Shown: one piece after another, positions 7,826-16,839 of the stretch
How positions within the stretch are numbered: the first letter of the stretch is position 1
Layout of the letters: each line of letters begins with the position of its first letter
Source of the DNA: Aureispira sp050633105
GTDB taxonomy: Bacteria > Bacteroidota > Bacteroidia > Chitinophagales > Saprospiraceae
Assembly: GCA_050633105.1 (NCBI GenBank)
Contig: JBOEFW010000043.1
Coordinates: forward strand, 124,001 to 188,000
Reading direction: 5' to 3'
DNA length: 64,000 nucleotides
The notes under the pieces: model-generated
Databases searched by the model: none
What the model saw: the letters and a program-made list of their open reading frames with translations, nothing else
What the model was told of the DNA's origin: nothing
Translations under genes and position numbers: made by a program

Positions 7826-8944
7826 TTAACAATAAGAAAGAACATACCCTAATAAAGCCGCTCCTAAAACGACCCAAGCACCATTAAACTTAGGAAAACG
7901 CCAAACAATAGCAAAGGTAAGCGCTGCGATTAGAATGGACTGCCAGTTATCAAAGTTACTTTGGCCCATAGTGAGACAAACACCAATAATTAAGGCAACA
8001 GCCATTGCATTTACTCCATTGAGAAAGGCGCGAACTGGTTCTAGTTTTTGTAATTTAGGCAGCAAAGGGTTAAGAATAGCTACAAAAATGAAGGAGGGTA
8101 GAAATATCCCCAAAGTAGCAGCAATAGCGCCTGCTACACCATTCATCTGCCACCCAATAAAGGTTGCCGTAGATAAGACAGGGCCTGGAGTAATCTGACC
8201 AATGGCTACCGCATCTAATAACTGCTCTGCAGTAAGCCAGCCCTGTGCAATTAATTCCGTCTCTAAAAAGGCAAATAGCACATAACCACTTCCATAAAGG
8301 ATGGAGCCTATTTTTAAGAAAGTTAAAAAGATTTTGCTATTGCTAATACCTGTCCCTGCTACTTGAAATAACAACAAGGGTGCAAAGCTTTGTAAGGTAT
8401 TGGAGCGCTTTTGTAAGCTGAAGGCCAACCAAGAGGCAGCGCCTCCTGCCAGTAGAATAATCAACTCAGTGACTCCCCAAAGTGCTGCTGCTAAGCCCAA
8501 GCCGCTTAAAATCAACAAAAAAGTATTTTTAAAGGCTTTTTTACTCAATCGGTAAGCGGCCATTGCAATCAGGACAATCACAGCGGCTTGTATTCCTTGC
8601 AAAAAAGGAGCAACTTGCGGTAATTCTCCATATGTTTGGTAAAGCCACGCTAACAAAGCGGTCAATAATACAGCTGGAAAAATGAAACAAGCACCTGCTA
8701 GAACCAAGCCTTTCCAGCCAGCTCGCTCATACCCACAATGCAAAATCATTTCAGTCGAGTTAGGGCCAGGGATAAGATTGGTTGCTCCAACCAAGTCTAA
8801 GAAGTGTTCCCCTGTCATCCATTTTCTTTTTTTGACAACTTCTTCTTCTAGTAAGGCAATGTGTGCGGCAGGGCCTCCAAAGGCAACACTACCAAGGGTA
8901 GAGAATAAGCGAACGATTTCCCAGAGTTTGTTTGGAGTAGTCAT
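7826..8944 (-). CDS. chrA: chromate transporter (CHR family, two-domain)
   Basis: Integral inner-membrane protein of the CHR family, which exports chromate in characterised members; many family members may move other anions. Two homologous halves are visible. The N-terminal half carries FSTLGSVAFGGPAAHIA and NLIPGPNSTEM; the C-terminal half carries FLKIGSILYGSGYVLFAFLE and GQITPGPVLSTATFIGW. About ten hydrophobic helices are present. The start is taken as ATG 8944 (372 aa), because the family's first helix begins there. A longer frame to 9100 would include a hairpin terminator of the upstream gene and sequence unlike the family. Chromate specificity is not shown by the sequence. Confidence 0.85.
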   Translation of the reverse strand: MTTPNKLWEIVRLFSTLGSVAFGGPAAHIALLEEEVVKKRKWMTGEHFLDLVGATNLIPGPNSTEMILHCGYERAGWKGLVLAGACFIFPAVLLTALLAWLYQTYGELPQVAPFLQGIQAAVIVLIAMAAYRLSKKAFKNTFLLILSGLGLAAALWGVTELIILLAGGAASWLAFSLQKRSNTLQSFAPLLLFQVAGTGISNSKIFLTFLKIGSILYGSGYVLFAFLETELIAQGWLTAEQLLDAVAIGQITPGPVLSTATFIGWQMNGVAGAIAATLGIFLPSFIFVAILNPLLPKLQKLEPVRAFLNGVNAMAVALIIGVCLTMGQSNFDNWQSILIAALTFAIVWRFPKFNGAWVVLGAALLGYVLSYC

Positions 8945-9021
8945 AATTTGGATGGTCGTATTGTTAAGCGGTCGATTCTTTATTTGTTGATAAATTTTGT
9001 TGGTGGCTTCTTCTAATAAAC

Positions 9022-9061
9022 CTAAAAGTAGGAAACAACCCTTGTTATTTCCTACTTTTAG
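9022..9061 (-). terminator. hairpin after the 147-aa hypothetical gene
   Basis: Perfect 14-bp inverted repeat (9022-9035 CTAAAAGTAGGAAA and 9048-9061), 27 nt after the stop of the minus-strand gene at 9088. The U-tract is weak (GTTTATT). Its position argues for the shorter chrA start. Confidence 0.65.
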
Positions 9062-9087
9062 ATCCATTATTTTTATTCCTATATTGT

Positions 9088-9531
9088 TTAGCCAATCCAA
9101 TCTCCAAGGGCATTCTCTAGTAGCGTCTTAAAAGCAGGGCGTTGTGCTGTTGGAATAGTTTTTATCGCCTCTATTCCTTGTCGATCACAAAAGACGGAAA
9201 TGGATAATTCAGCAAAGCCTCCTTTTCCTTCACACAAGCGCTCAAAGTCTTGAATTTGTAAGGACTCGATTTCTCCTTCTTCTTCTATGATAAGGTCTAA
9301 TAATTGGGCGGCATATTGGAGCTGATCTATTTCATTGGCTCGAAATTGATCGGTGTGTATCTGAAGGGCTGCCTTGCCTTTTTCTGAAAGGCCTTCAGGG
9401 ATTCTATTGTCCGCAAAATCCTCGTCTAGGACATATTCCATTAGTTCTTCTTTAGAACCAAAGTCTAGTAAGGCGTCTACACCGTAGATGTCATTCTCAT
9501 AGATGTACCAATCGTTGTTTATTGTGGTCAT
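9088..9531 (-). CDS. hypothetical acidic protein, 147 aa
   Basis: No family recognised. It is a very acidic, soluble protein with no signal or membrane helix, predicted mostly helical (DALLDFGSKEELMEYVLDED; RANEIDQLQYAAQLLDLIIEEE). The start is ATG 9531. It lies upstream of chrA on the same strand but is separated from it by a hairpin. No function can be offered. Confidence 0.65.
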   Translation of the reverse strand: MTTINNDWYIYENDIYGVDALLDFGSKEELMEYVLDEDFADNRIPEGLSEKGKAALQIHTDQFRANEIDQLQYAAQLLDLIIEEEGEIESLQIQDFERLCEGKGGFAELSISVFCDRQGIEAIKTIPTAQRPAFKTLLENALGDWIG

Positions 9532-9592
9532 TTGTGAAGGGGGCTTGATGATGAATTTTTTTCTATCTAAATTTAAAAATAAAGAAGCAATT

Positions 9593-11233
9593 TTAGTATT
9601 TAATGAAAGGCTTTGTTGTCAAAACTTGTTGCCCTCGCCGAACTTGTAGCCAATAAGCACCTTTTATTAAGTGATCAAGAGCAAAGGTGTAATGTTCCTC
9701 TTGTTGCTCTATTATAGTTTGTTGTTGAAGAACTTGTCCTAAGGTATTGATAATAGAAAGGGTTATTTCTCCTTGCGGAGATTGAATTTGGTAGTGGAAC
9801 TGGAGTTGTTTTTGTATGGGGTTAGGGGCAATTTGAAGTTGAGGTATGTTGTTGTTAGAAAGAGGAGCTATTTTTTTACTAGATAAAAAAATGGGAGGGG
9901 GGATGCCTACAGTATCAGTACCTTTAATATAACCGATTAGACGTTGTTCTGTTTGAGAATAACTAATGCTGTAGAAATAAGAGGTGCAACCTAAACCTGC
10001 TACATAAAGATAAGCTTCTCTATGGGGAGATAAGCCTGTAAAAGTGTACCAAACAGCAGTGTCAATTTGGTAGGTGTCGGGAGCTGTATTAATGAAATTG
10101 GAATAATAAGGGTACATAGAATAGAAGGGCAGTGTCGCAGGATTAATAGTAAACCCCATATTGTAACCAATATATTTAGCCCCAGAAGTAGCGCCAAAAA
10201 CAAAGTCATTACAAGCTAAATAAGGTGTCGTTGAATAATTGTGAATGTAATTTTTAGAGGAGGGTTTTAATTCATGAGAGTACTGGTTGTACTGCTCTTG
10301 CCTATTATTAGTATAAACTAAATCAATAGTATCGATAGCACTAGAGAATCGTCCTCGAAGGAAGTAATAATCATACATTCTATATAAATATCGTTCTGCA
10401 ACATAACGAAGGGTGTCCGCTGACTGGTCATGGCGTTCCAATATTTTGAGGCGGTAATGTACTTCTGAGGCTGGCCATCCTCCTCTGTTGCCATCTTCAA
10501 ATAGATAGTAGAACTGATCGCCAACTTGAAAATCGAAGATTTCTCTATATTTTAGACTGTGTAAACCATCTGCTGTAAAACTAGCCGTCTCTTGTCTTCC
10601 AACTAGAAAAAATTGAGCAATCAGTAGAGTGCTTAAACTATCAAATTGTTCCACCTTATACACGCCATAATCCTTTGCTAGATAGAACTTATAAAGAGGT
10701 AGGTTATTACTTGTATTTATCTGTATACATACGGTTGAATCTAAGCCTGTTGAGAAAATAGAAAAAACAGAATTTACTGTTTTAGAACCAATAGATATTA
10801 AATAATTTGGATTAAGGTTAGCAGGTGTTAAAAGAGGGTTTGTGGCCCAATGCAGTGTATCTTCATGAACAATAAACTGATATTGACCATTAACCTGTTG
10901 GCAGATAGTAGGGTATAAACCATTCCATGCAGGTTTTTGCATGGTAATTAAGGTTGGAATGGTGCAGGAGTCGCAAGGGCTGATATAAGGTTGTACGGTA
11001 AACTGGCGAATACCATTTGAATCAATCTGCTGTTCTACTTCTAGTGTGGTAATTCTATCTAGACCTACACCTGCAAAGCCGATAGGAACATGATCGAACC
11101 CAAGTGTTATGTTTTCAATTGCTATAGAATCAGTATAATAATAAACATAACCACCCTGAATAGGTGCCCAATTCTGAGCACTTAGACAAGCACTAGTAAG
11201 GGATAAAAAACAACCTAATAAAAACGATTTCAT
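9593..11233 (-). CDS. secreted protein with T9SS type A C-terminal sorting domain
   Basis: The 546-residue product has a signal peptide (MKSFLLGCFLSLTSACLSAQ) and ends in a T9SS type A sorting domain. That domain has LQIAPNPIQKQLQFHYQ, SIINTLGQVLQQQTI, an LDHLIKGAYWLQV strand and a final basic-aromatic segment ending in FIKY. These domains direct proteins across the outer membrane by the gliding-associated type IX system, after which they are removed or anchored. The middle 440 residues are Tyr/Ser/Thr-rich beta sequence without a known enzymatic motif; CDSCTIP (two cysteines) could form a disulfide. Its function is unknown. The start is ATG 11233; no partner gene is adjacent. Confidence 0.85.
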   Translation of the reverse strand: MKSFLLGCFLSLTSACLSAQNWAPIQGGYVYYYTDSIAIENITLGFDHVPIGFAGVGLDRITTLEVEQQIDSNGIRQFTVQPYISPCDSCTIPTLITMQKPAWNGLYPTICQQVNGQYQFIVHEDTLHWATNPLLTPANLNPNYLISIGSKTVNSVFSIFSTGLDSTVCIQINTSNNLPLYKFYLAKDYGVYKVEQFDSLSTLLIAQFFLVGRQETASFTADGLHSLKYREIFDFQVGDQFYYLFEDGNRGGWPASEVHYRLKILERHDQSADTLRYVAERYLYRMYDYYFLRGRFSSAIDTIDLVYTNNRQEQYNQYSHELKPSSKNYIHNYSTTPYLACNDFVFGATSGAKYIGYNMGFTINPATLPFYSMYPYYSNFINTAPDTYQIDTAVWYTFTGLSPHREAYLYVAGLGCTSYFYSISYSQTEQRLIGYIKGTDTVGIPPPIFLSSKKIAPLSNNNIPQLQIAPNPIQKQLQFHYQIQSPQGEITLSIINTLGQVLQQQTIIEQQEEHYTFALDHLIKGAYWLQVRRGQQVLTTKPFIKY

Positions 11234-11300
11234 GAAAGAGGTCTTAACAACAGAGTGTTCTCTATTTGAGGCATTTTTGTGGAGTTGCTTATACTAATAT

Positions 11301-11336
11301 AAAAAAATAGAGAACAACTTATAGTCATTCTCTATT
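11301..11336 (-). terminator. terminator of prfC
   Basis: Stem 11306-11314 (AATAGAGAA) with 11328-11336. On the minus strand it is followed by seven T (the A-run at 11301-11307), 32 nt after the prfC stop. Confidence 0.75.
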
Positions 11337-11367
11337 GTTATCAACAAGAAGCAGTACAATGACCACT

Positions 11368-12945
11368 CTAAAACTCTGAGGTAAAGTGAAAGTTCAGTTC
11401 TGGATAATCAGTCTGGGCCGATTGTAGCATCCATCTAGATTCTGCTAAATAAACATCTCTATCTTCTTTGTCTTTCGCCATATAGTTGGCTTTTTTGCGG
11501 ATAAACTCGGCTAGCTTTTCTTCATTATCACTCGTAATCCAACAGGCTTTGTGCAATTGCATCGGCTCATAGCGACAACTGGCGCCATATTCATGTTGTA
11601 GGCGGTATTGAAGGACTTCAAATTGTAGTTGTCCTACCGTACCAATGATTTTGCGGTTATTGCTGTTCTTAACAAAAAGCTGGGCGACCCCTTCATCCAT
11701 AAGTTGGCGAATTCCTTTGGCCAATTGTTTAGATTTCATTGGATCAGCATTCTCAATATACTTAAATTGCTCTGGAGAGAAACTTGGAATGCCTTTGAAA
11801 TGCAATTGCTCCCCTTCTGTAAGGGTGTCCCCAATCTTGAAATTCCCTGAATCGTATAACCCCACAATATCTCCAGGATAAGCGTTATCAACGACTTCTT
11901 TCTTGGAAGCCATAAAGGTGGTGGGGTTAGAGAACTTCATCTTCTTGTCTTTGCGAACATGCAAGTAGTTGGTGTTTCGCTGGAAGGTCCCTGAACACAC
12001 GCGCAAAAAGGCAATTCTATCGCGGTGGCGTGGATCCATATTCGCATGGATCTTAAAGACAAAACCAGAAAAATTCTCCTCATAAGGATCAATCGAACGT
12101 TCTTCCGCCTTGAAATTCATAGGAGAAGGGGCAATTTCGATAAAACAGTCTAATAATTCTTTGACTCCAAAATTATTAACAGCAGAGCCAAAAAACACAG
12201 GAGAAAGCTGCCCAGCAGTATAGGCCTCTCGATCAAACTTTGGATACACTTCTTGTATCACTTCGACCTCTTCGCGCAAGGTCTCTGCCATATCTTGACC
12301 GACTTGCTCTTCCAAAACACTATCAGAAATGTCTTTAAAAGCCGTGATGTTACCATACTTGGTATTGGGAGAAAAAAGATTTAACTCTTGTTGGTACAAA
12401 TTATACACTCCTTTAAAATCTTGCCCCATTCCAATCGGCCAACTTAAAGGGCAGGTTGTTAGTTTGAGTTTTTCTTCAATTTCATCTAATAAATCAAAGG
12501 CCTCTTTTCCTTCACGGTCAAGTTTGTTGATGAAGACAATAACAGGCGTATCACGCATCCGACAAACTTCCACCAATTTTTCGGTCTGTTCCTCCACCCC
12601 TTTAGCGACATCCATTACTACAATCACACTATCAACAGCCGTTAAAGTACGGTAGGTATCTTCTGCAAAATCTTTGTGACCAGGGGTATCTAAAATATTG
12701 ATGTTGCAATCTCTATAATTGAACCCCATAACAGAAGTGGCTACAGAGATTCCTCTTTGTTTTTCAATTTCCATAAAATCCGAAGTGGTTGACTTCTTGA
12801 TTTTATTAGATTTAACCGCCCCTGCCGTTTGAATTGCTCCTCCAAAAAGTAGCAATTTTTCTGTTAACGTCGTTTTACCACCATCAGGGTGCGCAATTAC
12901 TGCAAAGGTTCGGCGTTTCTGGATTTCGTCCGCTAATTTAGCCAT
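11368..12945 (-). CDS. prfC: peptide chain release factor 3
   Basis: Translational GTPase that recycles RF1/RF2 from the ribosome after peptide release. The 525 residues fit RF3. GTPase motifs are seen: G1 AHPDGGKTT (19-27; many RF3 have Ala at the fifth position), G3 DTPGH (86-90) and G4 NKLD (140-143), with switch I sequence KSTTSDFMEIEKQRGISV. The RF3-specific C-terminal part includes GTVGQLQFEVLQYRL. The start is ATG 12945. A TACCTTTG element at 13000-13007 and a short leader hairpin precede it, and an intrinsic terminator follows. It is divergent from the TauD-like gene. Confidence 0.95.
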   Translation of the reverse strand: MAKLADEIQKRRTFAVIAHPDGGKTTLTEKLLLFGGAIQTAGAVKSNKIKKSTTSDFMEIEKQRGISVATSVMGFNYRDCNINILDTPGHKDFAEDTYRTLTAVDSVIVVMDVAKGVEEQTEKLVEVCRMRDTPVIVFINKLDREGKEAFDLLDEIEEKLKLTTCPLSWPIGMGQDFKGVYNLYQQELNLFSPNTKYGNITAFKDISDSVLEEQVGQDMAETLREEVEVIQEVYPKFDREAYTAGQLSPVFFGSAVNNFGVKELLDCFIEIAPSPMNFKAEERSIDPYEENFSGFVFKIHANMDPRHRDRIAFLRVCSGTFQRNTNYLHVRKDKKMKFSNPTTFMASKKEVVDNAYPGDIVGLYDSGNFKIGDTLTEGEQLHFKGIPSFSPEQFKYIENADPMKSKQLAKGIRQLMDEGVAQLFVKNSNNRKIIGTVGQLQFEVLQYRLQHEYGASCRYEPMQLHKACWITSDNEEKLAEFIRKKANYMAKDKEDRDVYLAESRWMLQSAQTDYPELNFHFTSEF

Positions 12946-12999
12946 GATTCTATAGTATATAGAGTGCTAATAGGCACTCTGATTGTCAATTAAAGGCCA

Positions 13000-13007
13000 C
13001 AAAGGTA
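13000..13007 (-). promoter_or_regulatory. -7 element TACCTTTG of prfC
   Basis: Minus-strand match to TAnnTTTG, about 55 nt before the prfC start. A 7-bp hairpin (12961-12967 and 12974-12980, AGAGTGC/GCACTCT) lies in the leader. No clear -33 element was found. Confidence 0.5.
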
Positions 13008-13231
13008 CATAATTTCTCCTACCTAGTCGAATAACCGATTGTGCAATTGAGTAAGGGAAAGGAGTCGTTTCAAATGTTCCTACAACTTAGTTGCGTGATG
13101 GTTGTTTTTTAAGAAACAACTAGAATAGCAAAACACCTTATTTAAATCCTCTTAAAAAGAATATTTTACTTAAGCAAAACACTATCTTGTAAGAGATTAA
13201 CTATTGTAATTTACTAAAAAAATGATAACTC

Positions 13232-14029
13232 ATGTTAGGCTTTGTTATAGAAGGAATTGATCTTAAGGCGCTTTCGAAAGAAGCATTTCAACAGATTCGT
13301 CAAGCGGTTCCTGTGCATGGAGTTGTGGTACTCAAACAACAAACAATATCTATAGATGAATTAGTAGAAGTGACTAAGCGTTTTGGGAAACCACTACACT
13401 TGCCAGAAGGATTACGATTCAACAACCCAGAGGCATCTTATCCAGCAGTGGCACGGGTATCGAATATATTGGCTGATGGCACTTTACTGAAAGAGCATCG
13501 CGCAGCCGAATATTGGCATAGTGATGGAGATTTTTGGCAACCTGGAGACAATTATATTTTTAATGTACTCTATTCTAAGATTGTTCCTCAAATGGGGGGA
13601 CAAACAGGGTTTGTAGATTTGCGTCTAGCGTACGAAAAATTACCTCTTGCTATTCAAGAAGAACTAACTGATAAAACGGTCTTAGTTTCTTGTGATGATA
13701 TTCCAGATTTTAAGGATGCCTTAGAGGAAGAACGCCAGCCCGACGCCTTACACCTTATCAAACATTACCACAAAGAAACACAACGCCTAGGTTTATATTT
13801 TGGACATACCAAAGCGGTTGTTCATGGAGTGTCTCAAGCAGACTCTAGTCGTCTGATGGAGGCTTTGATTGCTGCTATTAATGACACTAGTATACAATAT
13901 ATTCACGAATGGGAGGAGGGCGATTTGTTGATTTGGGACAACACGAGTGTGATGCATCGAGGCATGGGAGGTTACAAAAATTATCCTCGCTTGTTATATA
14001 GAACGCAAGCTTTTGTTACTCCTCAATAA
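13232..14029 (+). CDS. TauD/TfdA-family Fe(II)/2-oxoglutarate dioxygenase
   Basis: Non-heme iron oxygenase of 265 residues. The facial triad is visible: His96 and Asp98 in YWHSDGDF, and distal His242 in NTSVMHRGMGGY. Arg257, 15 residues after that His in YPRLLYRTQAF, is the usual 2-oxoglutarate salt-bridge residue. Members hydroxylate small substrates such as taurine or 2,4-D, and others modify amino acids in secondary metabolism; the substrate here is unknown. ATG at 13232 is taken as the start. A T9SS cargo gene follows 19 nt downstream and may be co-transcribed, but no functional link is evident. Confidence 0.85.
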   Translation: MLGFVIEGIDLKALSKEAFQQIRQAVPVHGVVVLKQQTISIDELVEVTKRFGKPLHLPEGLRFNNPEASYPAVARVSNILADGTLLKEHRAAEYWHSDGDFWQPGDNYIFNVLYSKIVPQMGGQTGFVDLRLAYEKLPLAIQEELTDKTVLVSCDDIPDFKDALEEERQPDALHLIKHYHKETQRLGLYFGHTKAVVHGVSQADSSRLMEALIAAINDTSIQYIHEWEEGDLLIWDNTSVMHRGMGGYKNYPRLLYRTQAFVTPQ

Positions 14030-14048
14030 AGAACTAAAACCTAGGGAA

Positions 14049-15455
14049 ATGAAAAGAATATCTTGGATATTGATAGGACTATTGGCTAGTGTTTTTACAT
14101 TAAAGGCACAGCCTTTAATATTGTCTTTTGGTGACCCTCTTATTGGCGAAAAGGGCCTCGTCACAGAGGTCATGCCTGATGAAAGTCTATGGATTTTTGG
14201 AGTGACAAGTGTTGGCTTGTTTGGAAGCAACGATATTCTATTTACGAGAAGGACGGTTGCTGGAACAGTGCTCAATTCTACGCGTTATATCGGGACTGCT
14301 GATTTAGATTATCCTAATAATATGCTTGCTCAAAATGGGGAATTGATTGTTGTTGGGGAAGTGCTTGGAGCTGCAGGAGGTGATGCGCTTGTTTTAGTAT
14401 TGGATACCACAGGTCGTTTGCTTTCTAGAGGCCAGTATGGTTTGGCAGGGCAGTCAGAGCAATTTTATGATATAAAAGCAACCGCCGATGGTGGTTTTAT
14501 TGTCACAGGTTTTGGAAACCAGCCCAATGGTAATGCCAATGATATTTTGGTGAGTAAATTCGATCAAAATCATCAACAAGAATGGATGAGAACCTATGAT
14601 TTTGGACGGAATGAAGTAGGGGTTGCAGTCGTTGAACGCCCCAATGGGGGCTATTTTGTGGCTGCTGATCAATTACAGTCTACTGGTAATTACAATGTGT
14701 TGGTATTGGCGCTAGACACGTTGGGCAATGCTTTGTGGGACAGTGTTGTCACTAGTCCTTATAATGGTGGTTGCAAACAAATGAAACTCCATCAGGATCA
14801 AATTATTATTGTTGGTGAAATGGCAACTAGTACAAGCAGTGCTTTTGATCCCTATATGATTCGCCTCAATTTGGCTGGACAAGTACAATGGAAAGGAACA
14901 ATTCCTCAATCTAATCATGGAGATGCTATTTTTGATCTAGTGATCAAAGATGCGAATACTTACCTTTTGACAGGCTACAGTTACCATGTGGCAACAGCCA
15001 ATACAGATATGGTATTGATGGTGGTGGATTCTGTCGGGCAAGTGCTGGATACCCGTTATTATGGGGGAAGTTCCTTTGATATGGGCTATGATATCCAATG
15101 GCAAGGCGGAAATGAAGTGATACTAACAGGTTTTAGTACGATTCAGAATGATAATCAACTATTTGTGATCAAAGATGATCTATCTAATGTACTGGCGTTT
15201 CCAAGAGAGGAGAAAAATGCACTTTCCTCTTTAAGGTTGACGCCCAACCCTACTACTGGTTGGTTAGAAATAATGAATCTCAATCCAAAAGGAAATTACG
15301 AAGGATTTATTTACAACAATATAGGGCAAATGGTTTGGCAAGGGATCCTATCAACCAATCATCAATTAGACGTAACCACCTTGCCGCAAGGCTATTATTA
15401 TTTACAATTACAAGACAACACAACTACTTGGGCCAGCCCATTCTATAAATGGTAA
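14049..15455 (+). CDS. secreted repeat protein with T9SS type A sorting domain
   Basis: ATG 14049 gives a clean signal peptide (MKRISWILIGLLASVFTLKAQ); an in-frame ATT/ATG region upstream overlaps the dioxygenase gene and is disfavoured. The 468-residue product has repeating beta units of the kind ...ATADGGFIVTGFGNQPNGNAND-ILVSKFD..., WMRTYDFGRNE and VLALDTLGNALWD, which resemble the beta-propeller-like blades of Delta-60/PQQ-like secreted proteins. It ends with a T9SS sorting domain (LTPNPTTGWLEI ... GYYYLQLQD ... PFYKW). It is predicted to be cell-surface or released. No catalytic motif is seen. Confidence 0.82.
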   Translation: MKRISWILIGLLASVFTLKAQPLILSFGDPLIGEKGLVTEVMPDESLWIFGVTSVGLFGSNDILFTRRTVAGTVLNSTRYIGTADLDYPNNMLAQNGELIVVGEVLGAAGGDALVLVLDTTGRLLSRGQYGLAGQSEQFYDIKATADGGFIVTGFGNQPNGNANDILVSKFDQNHQQEWMRTYDFGRNEVGVAVVERPNGGYFVAADQLQSTGNYNVLVLALDTLGNALWDSVVTSPYNGGCKQMKLHQDQIIIVGEMATSTSSAFDPYMIRLNLAGQVQWKGTIPQSNHGDAIFDLVIKDANTYLLTGYSYHVATANTDMVLMVVDSVGQVLDTRYYGGSSFDMGYDIQWQGGNEVILTGFSTIQNDNQLFVIKDDLSNVLAFPREEKNALSSLRLTPNPTTGWLEIMNLNPKGNYEGFIYNNIGQMVWQGILSTNHQLDVTTLPQGYYYLQLQDNTTTWASPFYKW

Positions 15456-15476
15456 TACCTTATTAACAAGTACTTT

Positions 15477-15935
15477 ATGATGAAACGGCTCCACCTCCTC
15501 CATATTATCGCTTTGATTACTTTATTCTGTGCAGGGATCTACTGGATTGGTGCGATGGAGAAAATAGGTCGCCCTACAGCTATTTTTCCTAGTGATAAGG
15601 GGATACCTATTACACGTTTGGCGGCATTTGCAGCTATGGTGGTGTTTGCTTTTTCGGCCGTGATTGGTTGGCGTGTACGGGGGCAACGAAAAATTTTAGG
15701 AACAATTTGGAGCTTGGCAGGAGTTGGATCTGTATGTTGGATGATGTTGATGTGGCTTCGTCCTACTCCTATTAGTTTGATAGAAGTGTTCCCTTTTTGG
15801 TTTTTGTACGTTATGTTAGGGACAGTGGGAAGTGCTTATAGTATTAGTACTTGGAAAGAAGGCCGTTCTTTTTATAATGGACATTATGAGGAGGGGCTGT
15901 TGGATGATTCCTTAGACGAATTTAAACAGAGATAA
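15477..15935 (+). CDS. four-helix membrane protein, first of three module sharers
   Basis: A 152-residue protein with an N-terminal helix (about 7-25), a loop of about 25 residues, then helices at about 48-66, 73-94 and 103-122. The helices around 66-70 are linked by GWRVRGQRK, and the tail is acidic (LLDDSLDEFKQR). No family is recognised. The same layout, helix-loop-helix-basic turn-helix-P-x-EV segment-helix-acidic tail, is found in the next gene and at the C-terminus of the gene at 16840. The next gene starts 1 nt after its stop, so the two are co-transcribed and may form a complex (inference). Start ATG 15477. Confidence 0.7.
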   Translation: MMKRLHLLHIIALITLFCAGIYWIGAMEKIGRPTAIFPSDKGIPITRLAAFAAMVVFAFSAVIGWRVRGQRKILGTIWSLAGVGSVCWMMLMWLRPTPISLIEVFPFWFLYVMLGTVGSAYSISTWKEGRSFYNGHYEEGLLDDSLDEFKQR

Positions 15936-15936
15936 T

Positions 15937-16404
15937 ATGCGTTTGATGTTGGTAATGCAGTTGGTGGCTTTGATCATATTGATGGTGTTGACTTACTTTT
16001 ACTGGCATATTTTCAGAATTAATCTCCAGAATATAGAAATTAATGCGTTTGATTTTGAAGTCTATTCTGCACCTTCTCGCAGTTTTGGTTGGCGAAGTTT
16101 TATAGTGACCGTTTGGTCTGTTTTTGTTGGAATTAAAATTAGGCAGCGTGCTCATTTGTCCCTATTAGGAATTTTAATGATTACTTTAGGAGGCGTTTTT
16201 TCTATGCTGAGTTTGGTTTTAATTTTTCTACCACGAGTGCTTACTATCGCGGATGTTTATTTTTATTGGCATTTCTATGGTTTAGCGATGCTTGGAATGA
16301 CCATTTTGGCGTTCTTGTTTTACGAACGTGCTCCTAACCTGGAAGAAGCTGTAGAATATGACGATGTATTGGATTATTTTGAAGAGAATCAAAAAGAGAA
16401 TTAA
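15937..16404 (+). CDS. four-helix membrane protein, second of three module sharers
   Basis: 155 residues with four predicted helices (about 4-23, 51-68, 74-98, 107-130) and an acidic tail EYDDVLDYFEENQKEN. The central turn VGIKIRQRAHLSLLG and the ADVYFYWHFYGLAMLG helix parallel the neighbouring protein at 15477 (IGWRVRGQRKILG; IEVFPFWFLYVMLG), so the two look like tandem paralogues that have diverged. The gene starts 1 nt after the preceding stop. Function is unknown. A hairpin with arms near 16411-16421 and 16455-16471 follows and may end the transcript. Confidence 0.7.
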   Translation: MRLMLVMQLVALIILMVLTYFYWHIFRINLQNIEINAFDFEVYSAPSRSFGWRSFIVTVWSVFVGIKIRQRAHLSLLGILMITLGGVFSMLSLVLIFLPRVLTIADVYFYWHFYGLAMLGMTILAFLFYERAPNLEEAVEYDDVLDYFEENQKEN

Positions 16405-16839
16405 ATAATAGGGGGTAGAATGACAGAACCAATGCCTACACCAAGGCAGGGTAGCGTTCTATTACCACCCCTTCGTTAATTTAAGTAGTCACTAAAAAGT
16501 TCTACTACGTGAGGCCTGCGGCGTTCGCATTAAAAAATGATTCTTTTTTCCTAGTTCGGCGTTGAAAATACTCGTCTTAGCCCGCTAAGACTCCGTTTTT
16601 CGCCTTGATCTACAAAAAAATAATTCATTTTTCATTATGCGGTTGCTTTTTACCGCCTACTTAATGCCCCAATTTATCTTAGAACTAATAAAGGGGAAAA
16701 ATAGACCAAGAGATTTGTTGGAGAGATGTTGTCACATGTTAGTTTTTTTGAGTATCATACCTTGAATTACATTACTTAAAAATAGAAGAACAATAAAAAG
16801 CATTGTTGTTCCTCCTTTCTTTTTGTTGATTTTTACGGT
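16405..16839. other. 435-nt intergenic region with hairpin and palindromic element
   Basis: No open reading frame is credible here. The first part has an imperfect hairpin (GGGGGTAGAA at 16411-16420 against TTCTATTACCACCCC at 16457-16471). The second part is the 184-bp nested palindrome described separately. The remainder, before the start at 16840, is AT-rich and contains a TACCTTGA near-match to a -7 element around 16759. Confidence 0.5.
16481..16664. repeat. 184-bp nested palindromic element
   Basis: Nested inverted repeats share one centre near 16582. The outermost arms are TTAAGTAGnnnnTAAAAAG (16481-16499) and its complement at 16646-16664. Middle arms are near 16531-16552 and 16610-16632 (AAAAATGATTCTTTTTT against TTATTTTTTTG...TTTTT with small mismatches). 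Inner arms are GGCG...GTCTTAG (16558-16580) and CTAAGAC...CGCC (16585-16604). The GC-rich patch GTGAGGCCTGCGGCGTTCGC differs from its surroundings. It has no coding capacity. It could be a MITE-like mobile repeat or a structured RNA. Confidence 0.6.

Noticed and set aside
8945..9100. N-terminal extension of the chromate transporter to 9100
   Set aside because: The extra 52 residues lack family similarity and contain the 14-bp terminator hairpin of the upstream gene; the ATG at 8944 fits the family start.
12961..12980. Riboswitch in the prfC leader
   Set aside because: Only a 7-bp hairpin is present in a leader of about 50 nt, too small for a known riboswitch and without a terminator.
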